From positions 563,376 to 627,375 of the forward strand of contig CM065698.1 of NCBI GenBank assembly GCA_017654935.2: 64,000 nt of DNA. The letters are read 5' to 3'. Positions 1 to 10,546 of this stretch are shown here, piece after piece (position 1 is the stretch's first letter; each line of letters starts with the position of its first letter). The notes under the pieces are model-generated. The model was not told where the DNA came from. It did no database searches and was given only the letters and a program-made list of their open reading frames with translations. The position numbers were made by a program, and so were the translations under genes. The DNA comes from Phymorhynchus buccinoides (Eukaryota > Mollusca > Gastropoda > Neogastropoda > Raphitomidae).

Positions 1-289
1 TTAATTCCATTTTTTCCGTTTTTTGCCTTTCTTACCAAACATGAAGCTGTATTATCTTTTTTGAATAATAACCCTAACCCTAACCCTAACCCTACCCCCC
101 ACCCCTATGTACTGCAGTACACCGCACATTTGTCACAGTCGTGGTTCATTGCGTTTTTTCGTCTTATAGAGGGGGGGGGTGTAGGGTTAGGGTTAAGGTT
201 ATTATTCCAAAAAGATAATTAGCTGAAAAGGTTAATAAAATACAGCTTTATGTTTGGTAAGAAAGGCAAAAACGGAAAAATGGAATTAA
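1..289. repeat. Foldback/MITE-like palindrome with telomere-like core
   Basis: Positions 1-105 and about 180-289 are imperfect inverted copies of each other. Both contain the stretch GCCTTTCTTACCAAACAT (or its complement) and end inward in CCCTAA/TTAGGG repeats followed by C- or G-runs. Both outer ends carry TTAA (1-4 and 286-289), which would fit a piggyBac-type TTAA target. The left end coincides with the window edge, so the target duplication cannot be confirmed. No coding capacity is visible. Confidence 0.6.
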
Positions 290-603
290 CCGAGAAATGC
301 AGGGGGGGTGGCACATCTTGACCTTTACCCCAAAAAAGTTTAATCAAATACAGTACACCAGGACGCCGCTTATAAGGAAATCCGCTTATAAGGAACACAA
401 GTTTTGGGTCCCTGCCGAAGTTGTTCTTTGTTATTACTTATTGAAAGTCGGATAATAGGAAGTCGGTTATAAGGAAATGCCGCTTATAAGAAACATGTTC
501 TTAAGTCCCCACGCACTACTGACGTCGGATATAAGGAATTTTGGTAAAGGTAAAGATGTGCCACCCCCCTGCATTTCTCGGTTAATTGTATTTTTCGGCA
601 CAT
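268..603. repeat. Second, interleaved inverted repeat
   Basis: The right arm of the first palindrome continues into GAGAAATGCAGGGGGGG and GTGGCACATCTTGACC (291-330). This recurs inverted at 543-603, next to a third copy of the TTAATT(C/G)(C/T)ATTTTT arm end. Three arms of one foldback family are therefore present in alternating orientation, and the third lies inside the Tigger-like element that starts at 351. Confidence 0.6.
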
Positions 604-1811
604 ACACCATTGTAAACCAGTGTACACGACTACACCACTGTACACCACTGTACATCACTGTACACCACTGTTCAGCACTGTACACCAGTGTACACCACCG
701 TTCACCATTGTATACCACTGTACAGTACACCAGTGTACATCGCTGTACACCGTTGTACATCACTGTACACCGCTGTACACCACACTGTACGGCTGTACAC
801 CACTGTGCACCACTGTACACCACTGTGCACCACTGTACACCACTGTACACCACTGTACACCACTGTGCACCACTGTGCACCACTGTACACCACTGTACAC
901 CACTGTGCACCACTGTGCACCACTGTACACTGTGCACCACTGTACACCACTGTGCACCACTGTGCACCACTGTACACCACTGTACACCACTGTACACCAC
1001 TGTGCACCACTGTGCACCACTGTACACCACTGTGCACCACTGCACCACTGTACACCACTGTGCACCACTGTACACCACTGCACCACTGTACACCACTGTA
1101 CACCACTGTGCACCACTGTACACCACTGTACACCACTGTACACCACTGTGCACCACTGTGCACCACTGTACACCACTGTACACCACTGTACACCACTGTA
1201 CACCACTGTACACCACTGTACACCACTGTACACCACTGTACACCACTGTACACCACTGTACACCACTGTGCACCACTGTACACCACTGTGCACCACTGTA
1301 CACCACTGTACACCACTGTGCACCACTGTACACCACTGTCCACCACTGTACATCACTGTGCACCACTGTACACCACTGCACCACTGTACACCACTGTCCA
1401 CCACTGTACATCACTGTCCACCACTGTACACCACTGTCCACCACTGTACATCACTGTGCACCACTGTGCACCACTGTGCACCACTGTACACCACTGTCCA
1501 CCACTGTACACCACTGTCCACCACTGTACACCACTGTCCACCACTGTACATCACTGTGCACCACTGTGCGCAGTAATTGCATATTTAATCGCTTGTTTTT
1601 TTATTTCTTTACTCTTGATTAAAACATCAGAAGAATGCGCTTGTGTTTTGTGTTTTCTACTATTTGTTCTTTCTTTTTATTTCACAATATGGGTTATAAG
1701 TAACAAAATGAATATAGTGTCCTTATAACCGAAGTTCGGTTACAATGAAAGCCGCTTATAAGGAACAAAAAATTTGGCTCCCTTCGAGTTCCTTATAAGC
1801 GGAGTGTACTG
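351..1811. mobile_element. Non-autonomous Tigger/pogo-like element
   Basis: The element starts CAGTACACC at 351 and ends GGAGTGTACTG at 1811, so the terminal 8 bp are inverted (CAGTACAC/GTGTACTG). It is flanked by TA on both sides (349-350 and 1812-1813), the target duplication of Tc1/mariner-superfamily elements. CCGCTTATAAGGAA motifs recur just inside both ends as subterminal repeats. There is no transposase. The interior is mostly a 10-bp minisatellite plus a foldback arm. The long reading frames across 467-1728 on both strands come from the satellite and are not genes. Confidence 0.7.
612..1570. repeat. 10-bp minisatellite CACCACTGTA
   Basis: About 95 copies of a 10-bp unit with frequent GTAC/GTGC and GTCC variants and a few 6-bp slips. 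Because 10 is not divisible by 3 and the unit lacks stop codons, open frames run through it in several phases on both strands. The unit resembles the CAGTACAC terminus of the host element, so it may have been seeded from it (inference). Confidence 0.9.
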
Positions 1812-1892
1812 TATGTACACAGATTTTAAAATGGCCTTTTATTGCTAAGCCCAAGCTGAGCTACATGAATTTCATGTTTGTGCTTTTTAAGA

Positions 1893-2472
1893 GTCATTTT
1901 TAGTGCTTGTTCCCTGTTTGTTACCAAGCACGCAGGGTGTCCACAGCAGTTACCTCCCTTCCCCTGAGTTATTTTTAGTGCTTGTTCCCTGTTATCTAGC
2001 ACGTAGGGTTTCCACTGCAGTTACCTCCCTTCCCCTGAGTTATTTTTAGTACTTGTTCCCTGTTTGTTACCTAGCACGCAGGGTGTCCACTGCAGTTACC
2101 TCCCTTCCCCTGAGTCATTTTTAGTGCTTGTTCCCTGTTTGTTATCTAGCACGCAGGGTGTCCACTGCAGTTACCTCCCTTCCCCTGAGTCTTTTTTAGT
2201 GCTTGTTCCCTGTTATCTAGCACGCAGGGTGTCCACTGCAGTTACCTCCCTTCCCCTGAGTCATTTTTAGTGCTTGTTCCCTGTTATCTAGCACGCAGGG
2301 TGTCCACTGCAGTTACCTCCCTTCCCCTGAGTTATTTTTAGTGCTTGTTCCCTGTTATCTAGCACGCAGGGTGTCCACTGCAGTTACCTCCCTTCCCCTG
2401 AGTTATTTTTAGTGCTTGTTCCCTGTTATCTAGCACGCAGGGTGTCCACTGCAGTTACCTCCCTTCCCCTGC
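1893..2472. repeat. About 72-bp tandem repeat, 8 copies
   Basis: The unit contains TAGTGCTTGTTCCCTGTTA, CAGGGTGTCCACTGCAG and CCTCCCTTCCCCTGAGT. Copies differ mainly by a 4-6 bp indel after TTCCCTGTT. Each copy ends in a pyrimidine-rich tract, but no adjacent exon was recognised. Confidence 0.9.
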
Positions 2473-2589
2473 TTCCCGCTGCTGTTATAGTATGCTTTGA
2501 TGTGTTGTTTTGTCAGCAGGGGACATTTAGGTAAGTCGTTTCATTAACATGCAAATTTTGTAAGTTTGTGTTATCATTTTATTGGCATG

Positions 2590-3246
2590 TGAATTTTGTA
2601 CCTCCCTTGTATCAGCATTAAAATCTTGTGTGTTGTTTTATTTGGATGCTTGTGTGTTTGGTTTTACCTAGCACGCATATGTTTCCACTGCAAGTTACAG
2701 ACCTCCCTTCCCCTGTTGTTATATTTAGTAGTGTGTGTGTGGTTTTATCAGCATACATATGTTTCATTTCATCAAGTTACCAGACATACCTTGTGTGTTG
2801 TTCTATTGTTATGCATAGTGTGTGTGTGGTTTTATCAGCAGGACATATGTTTCATTTCATCAAGTTACAGACATACCTTGTGTGTTGTTCTATTGAGATG
2901 CATAGTGTGTGTGTGGTTTTATCAGCATACATATGTTTCATTTCATCAAGTTACAGACATACCTTGTGTGTTGTTCTATTGAGATGCATAGTGTGTGTTT
3001 GGTTTTATCAGCATACATATGTTTCATTTCATCAAGTTACAGACATACCTTGTGTGTTGTTCTATTGAGATGCATAGTGTGTGTGTGGTTTTATCAGCAT
3101 ACATATGTTTCATTTCATCAAGTTACAGACATACCTTGTGTGTTGTTCTATTGAGATGCATAGTGTGTGTGTGGTTTTATCAGCATACATATGTTTCATT
3201 TCATCAAGTTACAGACATACCTTGTGTGTTGTTCTATTGAGATGCA
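2590..3246. repeat. About 86-bp tandem repeat, about 7 copies
   Basis: Units contain ACCTTGTGTGTTGTTCTATT, GTGTGTGTGGTTTTATCAGC and CATATGTTTCATTTCATCAA. The last five copies are nearly identical and the first two are diverged, which suggests recent expansion from the right. Open frames here are repeat artefacts. The flanking 2,473-2,590 and 3,247-3,400 are AT-rich and show nothing recognisable. Confidence 0.9.
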
Positions 3247-3402
3247 TATTTTGATTAAGTATATAAAAATATCTATATGCTTATTTGATGTGGAATGTGA
3301 TGTAACTAAGTACAGATTTTATTTCATTATTATTATTTTTACATTCACATGAATTTTATTTACATAACTGTTTATAAAGCTATATCTTAAGCTGTAATAA
3401 TG

Positions 3403-3483
3403 GTGTGTGTGTGTGTGTGTGTGTGCGTGCGTGCGTGTGCGTGTGCGTGCGTGCGTGGTGTGTGTGTGTGTGTGTGTGTGTGT
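3403..3483. repeat. (GT)n microsatellite with GCGTGC core
   Basis: A GT dinucleotide run interrupted in the middle by CGTGCGTG. The 150 bp that follow, up to the next microsatellite, contain nothing I recognise. Confidence 0.9.
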
Positions 3484-3631
3484 AAAAGAATATCCTTGAT
3501 TAAAGCAACAAGTTGAACAGTCTACTTCTGATTAAGTGGTGTTTCATCTTGGCCTATCTGCACCGTCTGCCTGCTCATCTACGACGCTGAAGTTAGAATG
3601 AAATGAAGCATCTGGCTTTAAGTAAACAAAG

Positions 3632-3632
3632 C

Positions 3633-3684
<52 letters not shown>
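3632..3684. repeat. (CT)n microsatellite
   Basis: A pure CT run with one TT interruption, lying 250 bp upstream of the LRR exon in its presumed intron. Confidence 0.9.
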
Positions 3685-3687
<3 letters not shown>

Positions 3688-3939
3688 AAGACATCTTCAT
3701 CAGAAATTGAACAATATTCAGCAAGTTCATTCATGACTGCATTATTGTCTTTATTACATTTCTTTTCGTTGGGCATATAATTGAGGCACATCGAATCATC
3801 TCACCCATAACTTGAAAGAGCGTTTTTGTTTATGTTTTTTCTTAACACTTTTTTTTCTGTTATAACTTGTGGTGTGCTTCTCAAAACTCGTTCTCATATC
3901 ACCTTTGCGATCATGTCTTGTTTTGTTTTCCTTTACTAG

Positions 3940-4129
3940 AGAGTTCAAGTCCAGCATGCACCTGTACCTGGCTGGAAACAACCCTTTACTGTGTGAGACG
4001 CGAATCACCGACGGTGACTGCCCTTTCATTGCGCGGTTCCTCGACAAAACACCGTTCATCACATCCGTTGATCTGCGATACAACAACATCACTGACCATG
4101 GCGCCACCGTCATCGCCAACATGCTGGCT
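3940..4129 (+). CDS. LRRC34: LRRC34-like N-terminal LRR exon
   Basis: A 190-nt exon with a pyrimidine-rich acceptor (TTTTCCTTTACTAG, ending 3939) and a GTCAGT donor at 4130. It encodes 63 residues in phase, including YLAGNNP, then LDKTPFITSVDLRYNNITDH and GATVIANMLA. This matches the N-terminal part of LRRC34, where an 'AGNN' segment precedes the first ribonuclease-inhibitor-type LRR of about 28 residues. LRRC34 is an LRR protein of pluripotent and germ cells associated with nucleoli in mammals; its role here is unknown. The exon is followed immediately by an array that repeats its donor site. The C-terminal exons of the same family lie on the opposite strand beyond the N gap. An NLRC3-type LRR protein is an alternative, but the AGNN segment favours LRRC34. 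Confidence 0.72.
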
Positions 4130-4450
4130 GTCAGTGCATATTATTTATATCTACAGTAGGATGTTGTCTGATGGCTGTCAGTGTATATTTATATATATAT
4201 ATATACAGTAGGATGTTGTCTGATGGCTGTCAGTGTATATTATATATATATATATACAGTAGGATGTTGTCTGATGGCTGTCAGTGCATATTATTTATAT
4301 ACAGTAGGATGTTGTCTGATGGCTGTCAGTGCATATTATTTATATACAGTAGGATGTTGTCTGATGGCTGTCAGTGTATATTATTTATATATATATATAT
4401 ATATATACAGTAGGATGTTGTCTGATGGCTGTCAGTGCATATTATTTATA

Positions 4451-4517
<67 letters not shown>

Positions 4518-4847
4518 TAGGATGTTGTCTGATGGCTGTCAGTGTATATTATTTATATACAGTAGGATGTTGTCTGATGGCTGTCAGTGCATATTATTTA
4601 TATCTACAGTAGGATGTTGTCTGATGGCTGTCAGTGTATATTTATATATATATATATACAGTAGGATGTTGTCTGATGGCTGTCAGTGTATATTATTTAT
4701 ATACAGTAGGATGTTGTCTGATGGCTGTCAGTGCATATTATTTATATCTACAGTAGGATGTTGTCTGATGGCTGTCAGTGTATATTATTTATATATATAT
4801 ATATATATACAGTAGGATGTTGTCTGATGGCTGTCAGTGCATATATT

Positions 4848-4890
<43 letters not shown>

Positions 4891-5152
4891 TATATATATA
4901 TATATATATACAGTAGGATGTTGTCTGATGGCTGTCAGTGTATATTATTTATATACAGTAGGATGTTGTCTGATGGCTGTCAGTGCATATTATTTATATA
5001 CAGTAGGATGTTGTCTGATGGCTGTCAGTGCATATTATTTATATCTACAGTAGGATGTTGTCTGATGGCTGTCAGTGTATATTATATATATATATATACA
5101 GTAGGATGTTGTCTGATGGCTGTCAGTGCATATTATTTATATATATATATAT
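4130..5152. repeat. Donor-site-bearing minisatellite, 18 copies
   Basis: The unit is CAGTAGGATGTTGTCTGATG plus GCTGTCAGTGCATATTATTT and a variable (TA)n, about 45 bp without the TA tract. It starts at the GTCAGT donor of the LRR exon, and 18 further copies of GATGGCTGTCAGTG follow. Each repeats the exon end and 5' splice site (exon: CATGCTGGCT|GTCAGTGCATATT). TA tracts range from 4 to more than 70 bp. Confidence 0.9.
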
Positions 5153-5189
5153 ATAAGAATGCATCTGTTAAAACTACTAGGAATCTTTT

Positions 5190-5235
5190 ATTTCCAAACG
5201 TTTCGGTCTCCAGTGACCTTCATCAGAGAAACACC
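5190..5235 (-). ncRNA. Hammerhead-ribozyme-like motif
   Basis: Read on the minus strand, CTGATGA (5226-5220) is followed by a GGTC/GACC stem with a short loop, then GAAAC (5204-5200) and GTTT. This is the conserved order of a hammerhead core (CUGAUGA, stem II, GAA). A short possible stem I pairs GTTTCT before the core with TGGAAA after it, with a mismatch at position 1.1 and a wobble. Compact hammerheads of this kind are known from Penelope-like retroelements. No Penelope RT or GIY-YIG domain is visible nearby, so this would be a remnant. Activity is unproven. Confidence 0.5.
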
Positions 5236-5314
5236 CTGCAGACATATTGAATGTACATACATATACATTGTTATTTTCAAACATTACGCAAACAATATGT
5301 CTGCAGGGTGTTTC
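5226..5314. repeat. 23-bp perfect inverted repeat
   Basis: AGAAACACCCTGCAGACATA and the following TTG (5226-5248) are exactly complementary to 5292-5314, with a 43-bp AT-rich loop. The left arm begins at the last base of the hammerhead CTGATGA, so the two structures probably belong to one retroelement end. The region 5,315-5,560 that follows holds nothing recognisable. Confidence 0.8.
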
Positions 5315-5562
5315 TTGCCCTTGTGTGGATATGCGATTTAAGGGCAGGCACAAAATAATAGTTTGTAAGAAAATAAAAGGTTAGTTGGTGAATGGAGAGG
5401 TAGGGGCTAAAATGGAGGTGTGGAAGGTGCTGTATTGCTGAAAAGAGCTTTTGCCTCTTGTGATCTTTATGAGATAATGGTAATTTGCAGAGTGGGCAGA
5501 CTTACCAAAGAAAGGAATGACAAACAAACAAACATGAGGAAAAAAAACCATACACATTTCAA

Positions 5563-5605
5563 TATGTGTGTGTGTGTGTGCGTGCACACGCGCGCGTGTG
5601 TGTGT

Positions 5606-5643
<38 letters not shown>

Positions 5644-5765
5644 CTGACAGACAGACAGACAGAAAGAGATAGACAGACAGAAAGAGACAAACAGACAGAC
5701 AAACAGAAAGAGATGGACAAACAGACAGAAAGATTCGGACAGACAGACAGAGATTGAGAGACAGA
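5563..5765. repeat. (GT)n and (GACA)n compound microsatellite
   Basis: A GT/GCGC run to 5641 is followed by GACAGACA units with GAAAGAGA interruptions to 5765. The open frames on the minus strand are low-complexity Ser/Leu/Val/Cys and His/Thr. The stretch 5,766-6,080 has only two ATCATGATCTGG motifs (5834 and 5997), short CATTCTA inverted repeats and no gene. Confidence 0.85.
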
Positions 5766-6079
5766 CAACATCGATAGCGATAAATTTCAAGTTTTAGACT
5801 TTTGTTGGTAAGCTGAAGGATACATTCAGATATCTCATGATCTGGGTTGCAGGGGTTTGGTCAGTTCTTGGATGGTAGCATTAATAACTCACAATTTACA
5901 AGTCATATCGCCTAAAACATCTGATAGCATGAAAATATACCCCTTTTAGAGTGTTTCTATGAAAAAAAAATGAAAAACTCATTTTTTGTCGATATATCAT
6001 GATCTGGCAGGTAACCCTCGATACATTCTACAATCTCATCATAGAATGTATACATTCTACGCGGGGTCAACATTCTATG

Positions 6080-6094
6080 CAACATATATATATA

Positions 6095-6140
<46 letters not shown>
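6080..6140. repeat. (TA)n microsatellite
   Basis: A TA tract directly preceding the LRR exon shard, ending in ATACAG like the tracts inside the 4.1-5.1 kb array. It suggests that array and shard were duplicated together. Confidence 0.85.
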
Positions 6141-6142
<2 letters not shown>

Positions 6143-6157
6143 TGTGTCTGTTGATCG

Positions 6158-6214
6158 TCCGTTGATCTGCAATACAACAACATCACTGACCAGGGTGCCA
6201 CCATTATCGCGGAG
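6158..6214 (+). pseudogene. LRRC34: Duplicated shard of the LRRC34 LRR exon
   Basis: About 57 bp encode SVDLQYNNITDQGATIIAE, matching SVDLRYNNITDHGATVIAN of the exon at 3,940. The upstream half of the exon is missing and the frame runs into a stop three codons later. It follows a (TA)n ATACAG acceptor-like end. Substitutions are partly synonymous, so the copy is not very recent. Confidence 0.75.
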
Positions 6215-6372
6215 TTATGCTTATAATTTTTTTGTTTTATGTTTATAATGTTTAACGTATATCTGGTTCTAACGCTCCATGAATTAAGTCTTAACTTTTT
6301 AAAAACCTTATAAAAACCTTTTAAATTCTAGTGTTAATGAATATGTCACCCCTGCTATTTTAGCTTCCTGTT

Positions 6373-6548
6373 ACAGTCTCTCTTGGATGCGTTCTCCCTC
6401 TCTCTCCCTCTCTCTTCCATTCTCTCTCTCAGTTTCTCTCTCTCCCGTTCTCTCTCTCTTGGTTTCCCTCCCCCCTCTCATGACCTCCCCCCCCCCTCTC
6501 TCCTCCTCATTCTCTTTCTCCTCCTCTCCCTCAATCCTTTCCTAAGGT
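6373..6548. repeat. CT-rich low-complexity tract
   Basis: CTCTCTCCC-rich sequence on the + strand with no coding homology. Upstream (6,215-6,372) and downstream (6,549-6,690) nothing is recognisable apart from a duplicated GCCAACAGAGCTA(C/T)GATTGG segment at 6,672 and 6,771. Confidence 0.8.
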
Positions 6549-6692
6549 TCTTTCTTTCATGCCTGTTATTTTGACTCCAGTGTGATGTTTTAGAGCATGG
6601 TTGTCTTCATTCCCAATGTTGTCTGTACAGTGACGAAGCCTGTCGGCGAAAGCTTATAAAGAAGATTGGGTGACGGCCAACAGAGCTATGAT

Positions 6693-7495
6693 TGGATTGT
6701 TCTTTTATTGTGTGATTGTTCTGTTTTATTGTGTGATTGTTCTTTTATTGTGTGATTGTTCTGTTTGACAGCCAACAGAGCTACGATTGGATTGTTCTTT
6801 TATTGTGATTGTTCTTTTATTGTGTGATTGTTCTGTTTTATTGTGTGATTGTTCTGTTTTATTGTGTGATTGTTCTGTTTTATTGTGTGATTGTTCTGTT
6901 TTATTGTGTGATTGTTCTGTTTTATTGTGTGATTGTTCTGTTTTATTGTGTGATTGTTCTGTTTTATTGTGTGATTGTTCTGTTTTATTGTGTGATTGTT
7001 CTGTTTTATTGTGTGATTGCTCTGTTTTATTGTGTGATTGTTCTGTTTTATTGTGTGATTGCTCTGTTTTATTGTGTGATTGTTCTGTTTTATTGTGTGA
7101 TTGTTCTGTTTTATTGTGTGATTGTTCTGTTTTATTGTGTGATTGTTCTGTTTTATTGTGTGATTGTTCTGTTTTATTGTGTGATTGTTCTGTTTTATTG
7201 TGTGATTGTTCTGTTTTATTGTGTGATTGTTCTGTTTTATTGTGTGATTGTTCTGTTTTATTGTGTGATTGTTCTGTTTTATTGTGTGATTGTTCTGTTT
7301 TATTGTGTGATTGTTCTGTTTTATTGTGTGATTGTTCTGTTTTATTGTGTGATTGTTCTGTTTTATTGTGTGATTGTTCTGTTTTATTGTGTGATTGTTC
7401 TGTTTTATTGTGTGATTGTTCTGTTTTATTGTGTGATTGTTCTGTTTTATTGTGTGATTGTTCTGTTTTATTGTGTGATTGCTCTGTTCTACTGT
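6693..7495. repeat. 21-bp minisatellite, about 37 copies
   Basis: The unit TGTTCTGTTTTATTGTGTGA plus T is nearly invariant from 6,808 to 7,485; three copies have GATTGCTCTG. The unit is a multiple of three without stops on either strand, which explains the 230-280 residue open frames. Degenerate copies continue to about 7,600. Confidence 0.95.
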
Positions 7496-7734
7496 GACGC
7501 TGTTCTTTGCCTTCAAGATTGTGTGATTGTTTTTTGTTCTGTTTTATTGTGTGATTGTTCTGTAGTTATTTGTGTGTCTGTTTTATTGTGTGATACAGTG
7601 TTCTGTATGACGTGGTCATCAATGTCTCTTTTTCTAGAATTCTCTCTCTCTCTATATATATAGTGTGTGTCTGTAGTGTTTGTGTGTCATTGCATATTAT
7701 ATATATACAGTGTGTCTGTATGACGTGGTCATCA

Positions 7735-9956
7735 ATGTCTCTTTCACATAGACTTCACACTTCATGGCACAGAGTCTTTCATCAGTGTCTTTCACATAGA
7801 CTTCACACTTCATGGCACAGTCTTTCATCAGTCTCTTTCACATAGACTTCACACTTCATGGCACAGAGTCTTTCATCAGTGTCTCTTTCACATAGACTTC
7901 ACACTTCATGGCACACAGTCTTTCATCAGTCTCTTTCACATAGACTTCACACTTCATGGCACAGTCTTTCATCAGTCTCTTTCACATAAACTTCACACTT
8001 CATGGCACAGTCTTTCATCAGTCTCTTTCACATAAACTTCACACTTCATGGCACAGTCTTTCATCAGTCTCTTTCACATAGACTTCACACTTCATGGCAC
8101 AGTCTTTCATCAGTCTCTTTCACATAGACTTCACACTTCATGGCACACAGTCTTTCATCAGTGTCTTTCACATAGACTTCACACTTCATGGCACAGAGTC
8201 TTTCATCAGTGTCTTTCACATAGACTTCACACTTCATGGCACAGTCTTTCATCAGTCTCTTTCACATAGACTTCACACTTCATGGCACAGTCTTTCATCA
8301 GTCTCTTTCACATAGACTTCACACTTCATGGCACAGTCTTTCATCAGTCTCTTTCACATAGACTTCACACTTCATGGCACACAGTCTTTCATCAGTGTCT
8401 TTCACATAGACTTCACACTTCATGGCACAGTCTTTCATCAGTCTCTTTCACATAGACTTCACACTTCATGGCACAGTCTTTCATCAGTCTCTTTCACATA
8501 GACTTCACACTTCATGGCACAGTCTTTCATCAGTCTCTTTCACATAGACTTCACACTTCATGGCACAGTCTTTCATCAGTCTCTTTCACATAGACTTCAC
8601 ACTTCATGGCACAGTCTTTCATCAGTCTCTTTCACATAGACTTCACACTTCATGGCACAAAGTCTTTCATCAGTCTCTTTCACATAGACTTCACACTTCA
8701 TGGCACAGAGTCTTTCATCAGTCTCTTTCACATAGACTTCACACTTCATGGCACACAGTCTTTCATCAGTCTCTTTCACATAGACTTCACACTTCATGGC
8801 ACACAGTCTTTCATCAGTCTCTTTCACATAGACTTCACACTTCATGGCACAGTCTTTCACAGTCTTTCATCAGTCAGTCTCTTTCACATAGACTTCACAC
8901 TTCATGGCACACAGTCTTTCATCAGTCTCTTTCACATAGACTTCACACTTCATGGCACAGTCTTTCATCAGTCTCTTTCACATAGACTTCACACTTCATG
9001 GCACAGTCTTTCATCAGTCTCTTTCACATAGACTTCACACTTCATGGCACAGTCTTTCATCAGTGTCTCTTTCACATAGACTTCACACTTCATGGCACAG
9101 TCTTTCATCAGTCTCTTTCACATAGACTTCACACTTCATGGCACACAGTCTTTCATCAGTCTCTTTCACATAGACTTCACACTTCATGGCACAGAGTCTT
9201 TCATCAGTCTCTTTCACATAGACTTCACACTTCATGGCACAGTCTTTCATCAGTCTCTTTCACATAGACTTCACACTTCATGGCACAGAGTCTTTCATCA
9301 GTCTCTTTCACATAGACTTCACACTTCATGGCACACAGTCTTTCATCAGTCTCTTTCACATAGACTTCACACTTCATGGCACAGTCTTTCATCAGTGTGT
9401 CTTTCACATAGACTTCACACTTCATGGCACAGAGTCTTTCATCAGTGTCTTTCACATAGACTTCACACTTCATGGCACAAAGTCTTTCACCAGTCTCTTT
9501 CACATAAACTTCACACTTCATGGCACAGTCTTTCACCAGTCTCTTTCACATAAACTTCACACTTCATGGCACATAGTCTTTCAGTCTTTCACCAGTCTCT
9601 TTCACATAAACTTCACACTTCATGGCACAGTCTTTCACCAGTCTCTTTCACATAAACTTCACACTTCATGGCACAGTCTTTCACCAGTCTCTTTCACATA
9701 GACTTCACACTTCATGGCACACAGTCTTTCATCAGTCTCTTTCACATAGACTTCACACTTCATGGCACAGTCTTTCATCAGTCTCTTTCACATAGACTTC
9801 ACACTTCATGGCACACAGTCTTTCATCAGTCTCTTTCACATAGACTTCACACTTCATGGCACAGTCTTTCACCAGTCTCTTTCACATAAACTTCACACTT
9901 CATGGCACAGTCTTTCACCAGTCTCTTTCACATAAACTTCACACTTCATGGCACAG
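7735..9956. repeat. 46-bp minisatellite ending at an exon acceptor, about 48 copies
   Basis: The unit is CATAGACTTCACACTTCATG followed by GCACAGTCTTTCATCAGTCT and CTTTCA, with +2 bp variants (GCACAGAG, GCACACAG, GCACAAAG) and a CATAAA/CACCAG subfamily at the right end. The array stops at 9,956 in TTCATGGCACAG, which is also the acceptor-like border of the LRR fragment that follows. Every unit thus holds a pyrimidine stretch plus CACAG. Confidence 0.93.
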
Positions 9957-10003
9957 TCTATTAGATCACAATAACGCTGAGGCCCTAGCTAAGGCATTGC
10001 AGC
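9957..10003 (+). CDS. LRRC34: Short LRRC34-like LRR exon fragment
   Basis: Forty-seven nt between CATGGCACAG and the consensus donor GTGAGT (10,004). In frame they read LLDHNNAEALAKALQ, the second half of a ribonuclease-inhibitor LRR of the kind found in LRRC34, where 'GPEGGELIAKVL'-like sequence follows the first LRR. It appears to lack the central IG(A/P)EG residues. It is therefore either a shortened exon or a duplicated shard of an exon located elsewhere. Two decayed copies follow. Confidence 0.5.
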
Positions 10004-10035
10004 GTGAGTCATTTTGTCTCTATTAACCTAATCAC

Positions 10036-10280
10036 CATAATAAAGTGTATTTAAATCAAATCATTTATTCATTTATTGAATGAGTGTATAAATTTTTTTT
10101 GAATGCTAATCATAATAAAGTGTATTGTTTTCACATTAGATCAAATAACAGCTGAGGCCCCATAGCTAAGGCATTGCACGTGAGTACTTTGTTCTTCAAA
10201 GTGATTCATGTTTGAATATAGTAAAGTGTATTGGGTACCAATGCATCGGATAACAATAAAACTGAGGCCCTGCATGGTAT
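10036..10280 (+). pseudogene. LRRC34: Two decayed copies of the short LRR exon
   Basis: At 10,137-10,178 GATCAAATAACAGCTGAGGC is followed by CCCATAGCTAAGGCATTGCA and a GTGAGT donor. At 10,242-10,275 GGATAACAATAAAACTGAGG occurs without the rest. The spacer ATAATAAAGTGTATT (10,036, 10,113) and AGTAAAGTGTATT (10,219) repeats with them, so this is a loose tandem triplication of exon plus intron. From 10,281 to the gap I recognise nothing. Confidence 0.6.
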
Positions 10281-10546
10281 AAGTTTGGAATGTTAAATAT
10301 CAAAAAATGTTTTGATAGAAGATACAGTGGCATTCTAGAATCAATGATATTGCCCGACTATATGGCTGAAGCTGAAATTAATTTTTGGCATGCTAGTTGT
10401 TTGAATTTTCATTAAATTTTTAATCATCGTCATGGCTGTCCCTTGGGTCACCGAGGATGACATTCTCGCTGTGCCTTCATGGGTGGAATGGCATGTGGCT
10501 TGGGAGACCAAACCCAGAGTAACACATGCGCTTGCAGGCGGGACTG

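Noticed and set aside
60..200. Telomere or chromosome end
   Set aside because: Only three or four CCCTAA units, present in opposite orientation on the two arms of a palindrome and again inside an interstitial satellite at 48 kb.
467..1728. Several 200-350 residue Cys/His/Thr or Val/Trp-rich frames
   Set aside because: All are translations of the 10-bp minisatellite in different phases and strands.
6787..9889. Repetitive frames such as VLLCDCS or HRLHTSWH repeats
   Set aside because: Produced by 21-bp and 46-bp minisatellites; both strands are open, there is no start context and no family.
4130..9956. CRISPR-like direct repeats
   Set aside because: Units are head-to-tail with no unique spacers, and the context is eukaryotic introns and transposons.
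10432..10546. Coding frame entering the N gap
   Set aside because: Only about 38 codons before the gap, no family resemblance, and the residues beyond are undetermined.
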